A stretch of 64,000 nucleotides of DNA. Origin: Hevea brasiliensis (lineage: Eukaryota > Streptophyta > Magnoliopsida > Malpighiales > Euphorbiaceae). Every line of letters begins with the position of its first letter. Within the stretch, counting starts at the first letter, position 1. Below the pieces are notes generated by a model. That model made no database searches, was not told the DNA's origin, and saw nothing but the letters and a program-made list of their open reading frames with translations. Below, in pieces: positions 44,906 to 54,712 of this stretch. The position numbers and the translations under genes are program-made. The stretch spans positions 44,149,651-44,213,650 of the forward strand of contig NC_079495.1 of assembly GCF_030052815.1 (NCBI RefSeq), written 5' to 3'.

Positions 44906-45844
44906 TGATACGGTTTCTACCCTTAGTTGCTGATTCTACTAAGAAGAAAGACCAAAGGACCGTCTTCAAAACAAGCCAAGAAACTCCCTTGAACCTTCAA
45001 CCCTTCACCTTGAAGATGGAGAACTGAAAATATAATTCCCAAGAAAGACAGCCAAGAACAAGACTAATTCACCTATGCTGATGAACAACCTTGAACATAT
45101 AATAAAACTTAACAAATCAAGGCAAGAATTTGCTAAGAAAAATAGAGACAGTTCTAAGAAGAACTTTGAAGCAAAGCTCCAGCAATTTTGCTCAAAAAAA
45201 TACCATATGAATTCTGTTCTCTAAATGAAACAAAAGAAGGCTAATATGGGTTGGTGTATTCTGCCAAGACATTTCAACAACCATGGGACATGTGCAAGTC
45301 TTGGTTAATACACCAATCTCTCCAAAAATAGATACAAAGTTCAAACATTAATAGAAAAGTCAGATTTGGCAGCCTACAAATGAGAGACAATCTGAAAAGA
45401 GATGTTTTGTCTTGAAGTTGAAAGTAGTAACTTTGCTTTTCCTATAAATAGTTGAAGCATGGCTGGAGCTCTTGGACAAAGTTATGGCTTTCAATCTTTG
45501 CAAAATGGACAAAAGCATCTTCAAAAAGTTGGTGGAGATGGGCTGCCAATTGTGCTGCCACCTAGGCACTCCACATGGACGCCACATTGGATGCCAACTA
45601 GGATGGATTTGCTGAGGTGGCTGCCACATGTATGCCAACTTGGACGGATGCCACTTGGTCTCTTGGCTCCTCAAATATGCAAAGGAGTGTACAGCAAGGT
45701 TGGCTTCCCTCTTTCAAGTCCAAACCGAATACTTGCAAGAGGTTGGACTTGGTGATGTGCTTATGCACCAAGCCTTGAAGCTTCTTAGCCATTGCTCTAG
45801 TTATTGGTCCTTGGTGTGGAATTGGTGCAACCGGTTCCTCATCA
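44906..45844 (-). repeat. 5' LTR of B2
   Basis: 939 bp, paired with 38227-39165. Confidence 0.97.
45443..45450 (-). promoter_or_regulatory. Probable TATA box of family B LTR
   Basis: TATTTATA on the minus strand inside ACTATTTATAGG, at a position expected for the U3/R border. It is conserved in the LTRs at 38227 and 20756, and present as a variant in the 14036 copy. Confidence 0.4.
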
Positions 45845-45849
45845 GGAAT

Positions 45850-47168
45850 GGTGAGTCTCATGCCATATAACAAATATGATAGGCACTTATACATGATAAG
45901 TAGGTCGAACCAGTAACGCTTATGATAAGCACATGGAGTTTACTCTTGTCAATGTATTGTCATAAATTATATAAGTACATATAATCTTTATACTTGAGAT
46001 AGCATAGTTATCTTGTATATAGGTGGTTTGAGTTTGATACTGCTTTCATACTTATACTGTGTATGGATATATGGGTGTTGGCTCCTACTAGTTATATATG
46101 GAGGTAGGTGTTGATCAAGATAGAATCTGTTACCCTAAGTAAATAGGGATAAAATCCTATGTTCATTTAATTGTTCTTGATGTTTCAAGTTCTTGGCCAG
46201 AACAGATAGATTTAATCAAAAAAGAGTTTCTGATGAAAAAATCTTTTTAATCAAGAATTGAAATTAAAAGAGAACATAATATTCATAGCAAATAGGGTTT
46301 GACATAAACCATGACTCCAGCTCGAATTGAGATTTTGTAACAGAGAGATTTTAGTGCATGGTAACATATGATTATAGGTTCATTTAAGGTAAACCTTATT
46401 ACTGATTGGGTGGCTATAACATGCTATGCTAGGTGTTAACCATAGTCTATGAGGCGCCTAAAATGATTTAGAGAAATCATTTATGGTAAGAAAGAGTTCT
46501 GATGATATTAAGAGTTGATATCATATCTCATTGCCAATTAGTGATGAGCCTAGTGAGTCACACATATACACAAGTGATCACCAAGTTAAATGCGATTTAA
46601 TTAATTACTTAAAGAGTTTAATTAATTAATTAAATAGGTTTGGTTTGCAATTAGATTTCAAAGTCCCTAGCATGGCTTGAACCAAATCTAGGTTATTAGA
46701 TGTATATTATAAGTTAAATTTATATTTAAAGTATTTAAATATGAATTTCATTATGAGAAATTAATTAATAGAGATTAATTAATTAATTTATATTTGATAT
46801 AAATTGATTAGAAGAAGAGAAATAATTATTTTGGGTTGAGAACTCTAAATTAAAATACAAGGGTATTTGGTCATTTCACAGGGTGACATGTGGCACCATG
46901 AGATGGTGACACATGACACTACACATAAACTTGCCATTTGTCTTTTAATCATGTAAGATGATCAAAGTCAAGATTAAGTCTAAGTTTGACGCTTGGCACA
47001 ATGTGATTGGGTCAATTAAACTAAGAGCCAATCAGAAGATGACATGTGGCAAGGGTTTTAAGTGATGACCTAGCTATATAAGGGAAAGGATAAAAGAAAA
47101 AATAGAACAACATGATTTTCTCAAATGAGGTGCCGCTACCTTGTCTTCCTCTTCCTCTCTTCTTCTTC
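45850..47168 (+). repeat. C1 3' LTR, second part (truncated)
   Basis: It continues the LTR after the B2 TSD. It contains TTAATTAA-rich runs (46598-46640, 46760-46790), a TATA box and the word CCTCTTCCTCTCTTCTTCTTCA, after which EPRV-2 begins. About 46553-47168 is the inverted counterpart of 63390-64000. Roughly the last 485 bp of the LTR, as judged from the inverted copy, is missing. Confidence 0.85.
47074..47083 (+). promoter_or_regulatory. TATA box of copia family C LTR
   Basis: CTATATAAGG, about 25-30 bp upstream of an A-rich start region. The inverted copy has the same word at 63469-63478. Confidence 0.55.
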
Positions 47169-48172
47169 AGATAAGCAAGGTAATTATGCCAACCTTAGCT
47201 TGTACACAATAGGACAACAATTAACAAGGGTAGAAACTCAACTTCAGACATTCAAATCAAGGGAATACAAGCCTGAAAGAGGAGAAACCTCTAAAACATC
47301 CACAGAAAGAAAGGTTTTATTTAAACCTGCAGATCTAGAACAGTCACCTATTAAACTAGGAGACCAGTCAGAAATAGTAAATGAACTAACTAAAAGGTTA
47401 GCAGAATTAGGATTGGAAGCTAAGGATTCTAAAAAGAAAACCATAGCCCCATTAACTAAATCTTTGAACATTCAAGAAGAATTAGAACAAAGGTTAAAAA
47501 CCAAACTGAATCTGTAGATTCTTCTAATACTGAAGAACAAATTAACTCCTTAGAAGCAGTGTTTAAACAAACTGAGCCTCTAGAAGTTAATAGAATTGTT
47601 TACCCTAAACCTAGGGCAACAGTTGAAATGAAGCCTTATTACCCTAGGCCTTCACCTGTTAATCTACAATATGAAGATACTTCGTACAATTAACAAGGGT
47701 AGAAACTCAACTTCAGACATTCAAATCAAGGGAATACAAGCCTGAAAGAGGAGAAACCTCTAAAACATCCACAGAAAGAAAGGTTTTATTTAAACCTGCA
47801 GATCTAGAACAGTCACCTATTAAACTAGGAGACCAGTCAGAAATAGTAAATGAACTAACTAAAAGGTTAGCAGAATTAGGATTGGAAGCTAAGGATTCTA
47901 AAAAGAAAACCATAGCCCCATTAACTAAATCTTTGAACATTCAAGAAGAATTAGAACAAAGGTTAAAAACCAAACTGAATCTGTAGATTCTTCTAATACT
48001 GAAGAACAAATTAACTCCTTAGAAGCAGTGTTTAAACAAACTGAGCCTCTAGAAGTTAATAGAATTTTTACCCTAAACCTAGGGCAACAGTTGAAATGAA
48101 GCCTTATTACCCTAGGCCTTCACCTGTTAATCTACAATATGAAGATACATCGTACAATTACGTACAATTTGA
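47169..48172 (+). pseudogene. EPRV-2: movement/coat linker fragment with tandem duplication
   Basis: It matches EPRV-3 at about 59456-60025, the region between movement and coat protein. Unit 1 (47218-47686) and unit 2 (from 47687) are near-identical direct copies offset by 469 bp, each with AELGLEAKDSKKKTIAPLTK. Visible differences are one missing G (AGAATTGTTTACC against AGAATTTTTACC) and one substitution. Frames break at the TAG near 47515 and its copy. The left junction with the copia LTR shares TCA, and the right junction with A3 is at about 48172. It is a non-functional fragment. Confidence 0.85.
47218..48155 (+). repeat. 469 bp tandem direct duplication in EPRV-2
   Basis: The repeat joint at 47687-47692 uses the shared word CAATTA: coat-protein CGTACAATTA joins linker CAATTAACAAGG. 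Near identity suggests a recent local event. Confidence 0.92.
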
Positions 48173-51100
48173 TGGTGCAACCTAACAATATCTATAAAGA
48201 ATAAATTTGCAACATTTGTAGCATCATCAGTTTTATGGCATGGAATAAAATGTGACATTTTTGAAAACCTGTCAACAACAACAAAAATTGAATCATGGCC
48301 TTGTTTAGACCTAGGTAATCCCAACACAAAATCCATAGACAAATGAACCCAAGGATCACTAGAGGTAGGCAAAGGTGTATACAAACCATGTGGCAAAACT
48401 CTAGATTTAGCCTTAGCACACACAACGCACCTAACACATACTCTTTCAACATCTCTTTTCATATTGGGCCAATAAAAATGTTCCTTCAACACATCTATAG
48501 TTTTGGCAACACCAAAATGACCCATTAATCCACCAGCATGAGACTCATTCCCAAGTAATTCACGCATGGAACTCTTAGGCACTCACAATCTATTTTCTCT
48601 AAACAAATATCCATCATGCCTATAAAACTTCTCAAAAGCATTCTTTTTCACAAGCTGCATACACTCTAGTAAAGTCATTATCTTCGGCATATAATTCTTT
48701 CACATATTCGAATCCCAATAACTTTGCATCAAGAAGGGCAAGAAGGCTATACCTTCGAGATAAGGCATCAGCAACCGCATTTTCTTTCCCATGTTTGTAT
48801 TGAATCACAAATGGGAAGTTCTCAAGGAACTCAACCCATTTTGCATAACGCCTACTCAACTTATTTTGCCCCTTAATATGCTTCAATGTCTCATGATCTG
48901 TGTGGATGACAAATTGCTTTGGCCAAAGGTAATGTTGCCACGTTTCCAAGGCACGTATCAATGCACACAACTCTTTGTCTTATGTAGAATAGTTCAAAGC
49001 TGCTCCATTAAGCTTCTCACTAAAGTATGCTATTGGTCTCTTATCCTGCATTAAAACGGCTCCAATACCTATTCCTGATGCATCACACTCAATCTCAAAA
49101 GTCTAAGAAAAATCAGGTAAAGCCAACACAGGAGCGGAACATAACATGTCTTTAATTTTGTGAAAAGCATCATCTTGTTTCTGTTCCCAAACAAAATTAA
49201 CATTCTTTTTGACAAGATCATTCAATAGTGCTGCAATGGTACTGAAATTCTTAATAAATCTTCTATAGAAACTAGCTAGTCCATGGAAACTACATACTTC
49301 AGATGCGGACTTTGGAATGGGCCAGTCTTTAATAGCTCTAATTTTTTCATCATGAACTTCAACACCATTAGCACTAATGACAAATCCTAAAAAGACAACC
49401 TTTTCCATGCAAAATGAACATTTCTTCAAGTTAGCATATAATTTTTCCTTTCTTAAAACATCGAATACAGCTCTTAAATGATGCATATGTTCATTCATGT
49501 CTCTACTGTAAACCAATATATCATAAAAATAAACAAAAAAAAATTTTTCAATAAAAGCACGCAACACGTGATTCATCAATCTCATAAAAGTGCTAGGAGC
49601 ATTAGTTAGCCCAAAAGGCATCACTAACCACTCATATAGTCCATGCTTTGTTTTAAATGCAGTCTTCCATTCATCACCTACTTTCATGGGAATTTGATGA
49701 TATCCGCTTTTCAAGTCAATTTTGGTAAAAACACAAGCACCACAAAGTTCATCCAACATATCATCTAATCTAGGTATAGGGAGGCGATACTTTACAGTGA
49801 TTTTGTTGACCGCCCTACAATCCACACACATGCGCCATGTGCCATCTTTCTTTGGTACCTAAACGACGGGTACAACACAAGGGTTCATACTTTCTCTCAC
49901 GTAACTCTTAGCTAGCAATTCCTCAACTTGCCTTTGTAATTCTTTGGTTTCTTCATGATTAGTTCTATAGGCTGGACGGTTGGGAATAACTGCTCCAGGT
50001 ACAAAATCAATCTGGTGCTCAATCCCTCGAATAGGTGGTAGTCCAGCTGGCATCTCCTCAAGTAGCACATCCTCATATTCCTACAAAAGGGAGACAACAA
50101 CACTAGGCAAATTGGGGTCAATGTCAGATGTGGATAAAAACGAGTCCTTAAACACAATTTATAACATTTGTTTGTTGGCAAACATGGCATTCTTCACATC
50201 TCTTCCTTTAGCATACAAGCTTAATTTTCTCTCCCCTCTTTCTGCACAGCTCTCCTTTTGCGCTGAAGTTTCACCTTTTTCAAGCACTCTTGGAATGTTT
50301 TCTTTACTCTCTTTTCTTTCCTCACAACTACCCTTGTCTTGCTCGCTCACAACATTTTCAGTCAATTTCTTTTCACTCCTTCTTTTCTTCTCTGCTCTCT
50401 TTTTCGCCACTCTTGATTTTACCTCACCCATTGCTTGCTTAAGCCTTGTTTGGTCTTCATAAATCTGTTTTGGTGTCATAGGTGCCAAAATGATTTTCCT
50501 TCCATTCATTTCAAAAGAATACCTATTTTTATACCCATCATGGATCACGTTTCTATCAAATTGCCATGGTCGGCCAAGTAATAAATGGCCAGCTTGCATT
50601 GGAACCACGTCACACATAACCTCATCTTGATACTTTCCTATTGCAAAGGAAATTAGCACTCGTTTTGTTACTTTCACCTCACCGCATTCATTCAACCACT
50701 GCAATTTATAGGGTCTAGGGTTTTTCAAAGTCCTCAACCCTAATCTCTGCACCAAAATAGTACTAGCAACATTGGCACAACTTCCCCCATCAATGATGAC
50801 ACTACAAGCTTTATCTTGGATAAGACACCTTGTATGGAAAATTGTTTCTCTTCGCAATTCATCACCAACATCCTCCTTTACTTGAGTATTTAATGCTCTC
50901 ATAATCACTAGAGCACTTCCTTCAGCAGCATATTCTACCTCTGTATCCTCCTCCCCTGAAGATGTGGAATCACTCACAATTTCCTCCTCTGTTTCTATCC
51001 CACCATTTTCTCTCATGACCATGACTCTCTTGTTAGGGCATTGAGAAGCTATGTGTCCACTGCCCAAACACCTAAAACACTTCACATCTCTATTTCGGGT

Positions 51101-51924
51101 AGTAGTTGCAACCTCTTTTCCTTTACTTTCTACAAATTTCTTCTCCACCTTCCTCTCCTTCTCCTCATTTTTCTTATATTTGCTAACAGCCTTTTCCCTA
51201 TCCTCCTTCTAGTTAGACTTCCAAGATGAAGAAGTACCTGCATTTCCTCCAAATTTTGACTTGCTTTAAGTTGCCTTTCTACCTTCATAGCCATGTGGAC
51301 CATATCCTCCAACTCAACATAGTGATGTAACTCAACAATATGAGCAATCTCCTTGTTTAGCATATTCAAGAATCTGGCCATGGTGGCTTCTCTATCTTCC
51401 TCTACATTTGCTCTAATCATAGCAATTTCCATTTCTTTATGATAATCTTCAACACTTTTAGAACCTTGAGTCAATCTTTGTAACCTCTGATGTAGCTCTC
51501 TATAGTAATGACTAGGAACAAATCTCTTTCTCATTATAGTTTTCATCTCACCCCAGGTTGCAATTGATTGCTCATAATTTCTCCTTCTACTAATCAACAC
51601 TTGATCACACCATACCAAAGCATAATCAGTAAATTCTACTGCTGCTAACTTTCCTTTCTTCTCCTCTGAATAGTGATGACAATTAGAGATAGCTTCTACC
51701 TTCCTTTCCCATTCTAGATACACATCTGGATCATTTTTTCCTTGGAAAGAAGGGATGCTCATTTTAATATTTTTGATATTGTCATTTACCCTATTCCTCT
51801 CTCTTTCCAACCTATCTATGATTCCATTGCACACAACATTCATTCTTTCAAATTGTTGTCTGACAGCCTGCATGTAGAATGGATTTTCACCTTCCCCCTC
51901 ACTACCATCACCCCTTCTAGACAT
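48173..51924 (-). pseudogene. A3 gag-pol
   Basis: Gag starts MSRRGDGSEG at 51924. About 190 bp of the acidic/Arg-rich linker is deleted in frame (IIDRLERERNRV). Zinc knuckle CFRCLGSGHIASQC is near 51055-51095 and protease IIDGGSCANVAS near 50800. RT has SGYHQIPM and YFYDILVYS, so the first Asp of YFDD is lost. RNase H and the integrase HHCC domain follow, ending in [10 protein letters not shown] at 48180 where EPRV-2 begins, so the second half of the integrase is missing. Frame breaks lie near 51210-51270, 50100, 49859, 49103 and 48640. Confidence 0.87.
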
Positions 51925-52869
51925 GTTTTCAGAACCTGCAAGAAAATGGTTAGTGTAAAGAAAACACCTCACTCACTCCCTTACGTGTTTACACTCAACA
52001 GGGGACACTCCACTCGTGTTTAACTCAACAAGGCTTTTCCCCTCTTATGAACTCACCACTCTGTGCCTTTTACCTCTCTTGGCTATGTCCACAAGTTCTT
52101 ATGAAACTCAAGTAACTCAAACCAAGACTGTTCTCACAAAAATTTAACACACAATAAAATTCTTGAACGTGACAGATCAAAACGAGTATTAAAAAAAAAA
52201 AGCAATAATGTGACTAAAGAAGTTAAGAAAAGAAAAGCTCAAGTATGGAAATGTAATGCAATAAGGAATCAAGGAAGAAGACACCAAAATAAAAGAGTAG
52301 TAAGCTGGAAAAGAGACAACCTAAAGAAGAGATATGAAGCTTAAATATCCAAGTTTGCCACCAACTTATCACAATTACCAGCAGTTCACACAATACACCA
52401 AGAATTGCATAAATTTAGGATCACTAAGCAAACGAGTGTATTTTGATCTGAAATTGAGTAGGCAAACGCAACCCAATACTGACTAATTGTTGCTAGAATT
52501 TCAGGCTTTTCTTGACAGGTTTACTATGTAGACCAAATTTAATCGTGTCTGCCGCAAAAATTTTGTTCCCCACACAAACGGTTAACTTTTGAGCTGAAAT
52601 TTAATTTGAGAATAGCTCAAATGTGGCAAAAATAACCTGTAAATTTTTAGGAATTTCCGGGCTGATTAGCTATGCGAACTTAATTTGGTCGAGTTTACCG
52701 CAAAATTTTGGTTCCACAAACGGATGAATTTTAAGCTGAAATTTAATTTGGGAACTACCGATATGGGGTATAAACAACTGGTAAATTTTCAGAAATTCTG
52801 GGTATATTTGCTATGTGAACTTATTTTGATCGATTCTGCCGCAATATTTTGGTATATTTGCTATGTGAA
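51925..52869 (-). other. A3 leader, copy 1, with internal repeats
   Basis: Noncoding. The acceptor-like AACCTGCAAGAAAATGG lies next to gag. Four imperfect repeats centred on CCGCAAAATTTTGG-like words lie between 52535 and 52868, spaced about 100-150 bp. 51946-52840 is repeated at 54719-55617. Confidence 0.8.
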
Positions 52870-53145
52870 CTTATTTGTTTCTTTGAACCAGCATAATCAG
52901 ATTGCTGTGTAATTCAAAGAAAATATCAGAAATGGGATTCTTGACCTAATTCATATGGAGAATTAATAAACCAAGAATATTATGCACATTAAACCTTGCA
53001 AGATAGAAATCTCAGCAAGTTAATGAGCTTCACAAGAACAAAGGCAACAACCAATTTACTCACGAATGGAGCGAAAACAATCTTTCATTAATATTCAAAG
53101 AGTGTCCTCCACTCTCTCATTACACTTGTATTTATAGTCTCCAGC
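52870..53145 (-). repeat. Family A LTR fragment
   Basis: It starts inside the LTR (TTTCTTTGAACCAGCA) and ends just before the TATA-proximal TCTTGGC word, about 275 bp. It closely follows the variant of the 61134 LTR (GGAGCGAAAACAATCTTTC), suggesting it derives from the same element. Confidence 0.8.
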
Positions 53146-53228
53146 CTATATACCACTTAAAGAAGAAGGAGATGGCAGAAAACAGAGATGACAGACATGC
53201 TGAGAAACGTAATATGAAGAAGAATATT

Positions 53229-53462
53229 TTAAAAATTATTATTTCTTAGCCAAATATCTAAAAGGGTAATTATGACTCTAAATAGAACTAATAACCTTTC
53301 ATGTTCTCTACAGTCACAGTACTCATTGTGATTTTGGATATGTTCATTACACAAATCATTACCATTTTCTATTAAGGCTTGCCTAAGTAGCTCTACTTCT
53401 CTCCTAGTAGTTAAATCAAGACAACGTAAATAAAACAAAAGACGATGAATATAAGTAGACAT
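53229..53462 (-). CDS. Small ORF in EPRV-4, function unknown
   Basis: 77 residues from ATG 53462, helical and Leu/Arg-rich, with NEYCDCREHERLL in the middle. It lies in the region that should be viral leader or the sequence before ORF1. I do not recognise it, and there is no second copy in the window to test whether it is conserved. Confidence 0.25.
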   Translation of the reverse strand: MSTYIHRLLFYLRCLDLTTRREVELLRQALIENGNDLCNEHIQNHNEYCDCREHERLLVLFRVIITLLDIWLRNNNF

Positions 53463-53569
53463 AAATAATAAACATGAGCAGTTTCTGATGCACAGGATCC
53501 CTTTAAGGGTAAGTGCAGAGCATACTTAAACAGTAATGATGCTTACAGTGCTTCTAATAAACAGTATTA

Positions 53570-53914
53570 TTAATTAGTAATATTAAACAGTATTATGAAC
53601 CTTACAGTGCTACCGTTTTCTTCCCAACCGGTAGGTCTAATAGAACTTAAAGGAATATTAGCAGAGGGTGGAGGTGAATAGTAGACCCAGTAGTCGTACT
53701 TACCAGATGGTTCTCCAAGAAGATCTACAGTGCTTATGGACAGTGTTTCAAGTTCTTGGTTCAACTCTCTTGCTTGATTAATTAAAACATCTAATTCTTT
53801 TTCTAACTTCGGAAAAGAAGATTGAGATGAAGAAAATACCATATATTTTATTGATTGCGAAAATAGTGCAAACTTAGAACACTCAAACGAGAATAGTTCT
53901 TTAGAACACGGCAA
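53570..53914 (-). CDS. Leader ORF in EPRV-4, function unknown
   Basis: 114 residues from an ATG at 53914 placed shortly after the predicted transcription start. A second ATG (MVFSSSQSS) follows at about 53842, just past AATAAA. A heptad-like stretch (LEKELDVLINQARELNQELETL) suggests a short coiled coil, followed by a Pro/Ser-rich tail (YYSPPPSANIPLSS). Caulimovirid leaders commonly carry short ORFs, some with coiled coils, but I cannot assign a role. Confidence 0.3.
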   Translation of the reverse strand: MPCSKELFSFECSKFALFSQSIKYMVFSSSQSSFPKLEKELDVLINQARELNQELETLSISTVDLLGEPSGKYDYWVYYSPPPSANIPLSSIRPTGWEENGSTVRFIILFNITN

Positions 53915-54064
53915 AGCAGAGAAAACAAAACAGTGAGAGCTTACAAGAGAAGTTGAGAGAAAACTTATTTTGCAAGTCTAATTTTTTCGCTCTATTTGTT
54001 TAGCAAGTCGGGAGGCCTTCTTATAGGAGTTAGAAGGAATCTTTAGGCGTCACTGCATGCGTCA
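53847..54064 (-). promoter_or_regulatory. Pararetroviral promoter: as-1-like element, TATA box, AATAAA
   Basis: On the minus strand two TGACG words (54064-54060 and 54052-54048) are spaced 12 bp start to start, the spacing of the as-1 element in the CaMV 35S promoter. A TATAAG box follows at 54025-54019 inside CTCCTATAAGAAGG. AATAAA lies at 53852-53847, about 140-150 nt after the expected start, which would give a short terminally redundant RNA as in caulimovirids. Confidence 0.6.
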
Positions 54065-54194
54065 CTATTAGTGGCAGACAGGAGATAGTGGATGTCTTTT
54101 CTTTAGACTGAGAGGAATCTGATACCCTTTACAGGTCATAAGGGTCTTGGCTGTCTTCGAAGAATTGTCCTTCCATGTCAGTGTCACTGTCGCT

Positions 54195-54701
54195 TTAGTC
54201 CTTTTGACGGGACTTTGAGCACTCGGCAGCATCTTTTGCTTTTGAGCAGGCAACTTTTGAGCTGGCTCCTTCGTCGTCTTCTGATAGTGCGCTGAAAAGC
54301 TGTCGGCGAAGCTCATCTTTCGGTACTGACTTGAGTAGATCTTCGAATAACTCTGACAGGTTTGATGAGACTGAAGAACTGGGAATTGCTGGCTTTTTAG
54401 CCAAAGTAATTAATCCTTTGGAAGAATAAACAGAAGGTGATTCAAAGAAATCACATTTATCCCACCATTTAATTAGGATTCTCCGAGTTAACCATGGGAC
54501 ATGATCAGTGGAAAACTCGCCAAATTTCTTCATTTTCTTTTTTGAGATAATATAATCCCAGCGAACTATCCATGGAACTTTGTAAAGGATAGTGAACATT
54601 AATCTTGAATCCTTTAAGGATTTATTTGAGTCAGTAAACTGCTCATAAACCGTCCTAACCTTATTAGGTAGGGCTATTGCCAAACCGGGCTCTGATACCA
54701 C
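54195..54701 (-). pseudogene. EPRV second-ORF-like frame (partial)
   Basis: This 168-residue frame opens at the primer-site word, so its N-terminus is lost. It contains a Trp/Arg-rich block (KVPWIVRWDYI, PWLTRRILIKWWDK) followed by a Ser/Asp/Lys-rich tail. It ends upstream of the as-1/TATA module, where the last ORF of a caulimovirid should end. It may be the distal half of the ORF seen at 9137-9783, since both break at the same TGGTATCAGAGC word. No enzymatic motif is seen. Confidence 0.4.
54689..54700 (-). promoter_or_regulatory. tRNA-Met primer-site word at the end of EPRV-4
   Basis: GCTCTGATACCA on the plus strand. The sequence becomes family A leader within about 15 bp. Confidence 0.55.
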
Positions 54702-54712
54702 TTGAAACGGCT

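Larger units (their letters stand above)
38227..45844 (-). mobile_element. Gypsy element B2 (CRM-like), nearly intact, TSD GGAAT
   Basis: 7,618 bp with two LTRs of exactly 939 bp and TSD GGAAT at 38222-38226 and 45845-45849. The primer-site complement is at 44892-44903. Gag-pol reads on the minus strand with two obvious lesions. By eye the LTRs differ at about nine positions (about 1%), making this the youngest element here. Confidence 0.97.
34138..47168 (+). mobile_element. Ty1/copia element C1, split by B2 in its 3' LTR
   Basis: Leader, gag, integrase, RT, RNase H in copia order (integrase before RT), purine tract 37888-37898 and 3' LTR beginning TGTTAG at 37899. The 5' LTR is absent. The LTR is interrupted by B2 and truncated by EPRV-2 at 47168. 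Confidence 0.87.
53146..54712 (-). mobile_element. EPRV-4: second-ORF end, promoter and leader region
   Basis: The minus strand reads from a primer-site word (54700) through an ORF2-like frame, an as-1-like element, TATA box, short transcribed leader, AATAAA and small ORFs. Assignment to the EPRV rests on this arrangement and on its association with the other copies, because no other copy in the window covers the same interval. Both ends abut family A sequence. Confidence 0.5.

Noticed and set aside
46598..46800. TTAATTAA-rich runs as an origin or matrix attachment region
   Set aside because: They lie within the copia LTR and recur in the inverted copy, so they are element sequence; no independent evidence of function.
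54068..54316. 82-residue Lys/Ser-rich minus-strand frame
   Set aside because: It overlaps the end of the ORF2-like frame and the promoter module, with low-complexity composition; most likely a shadow frame.
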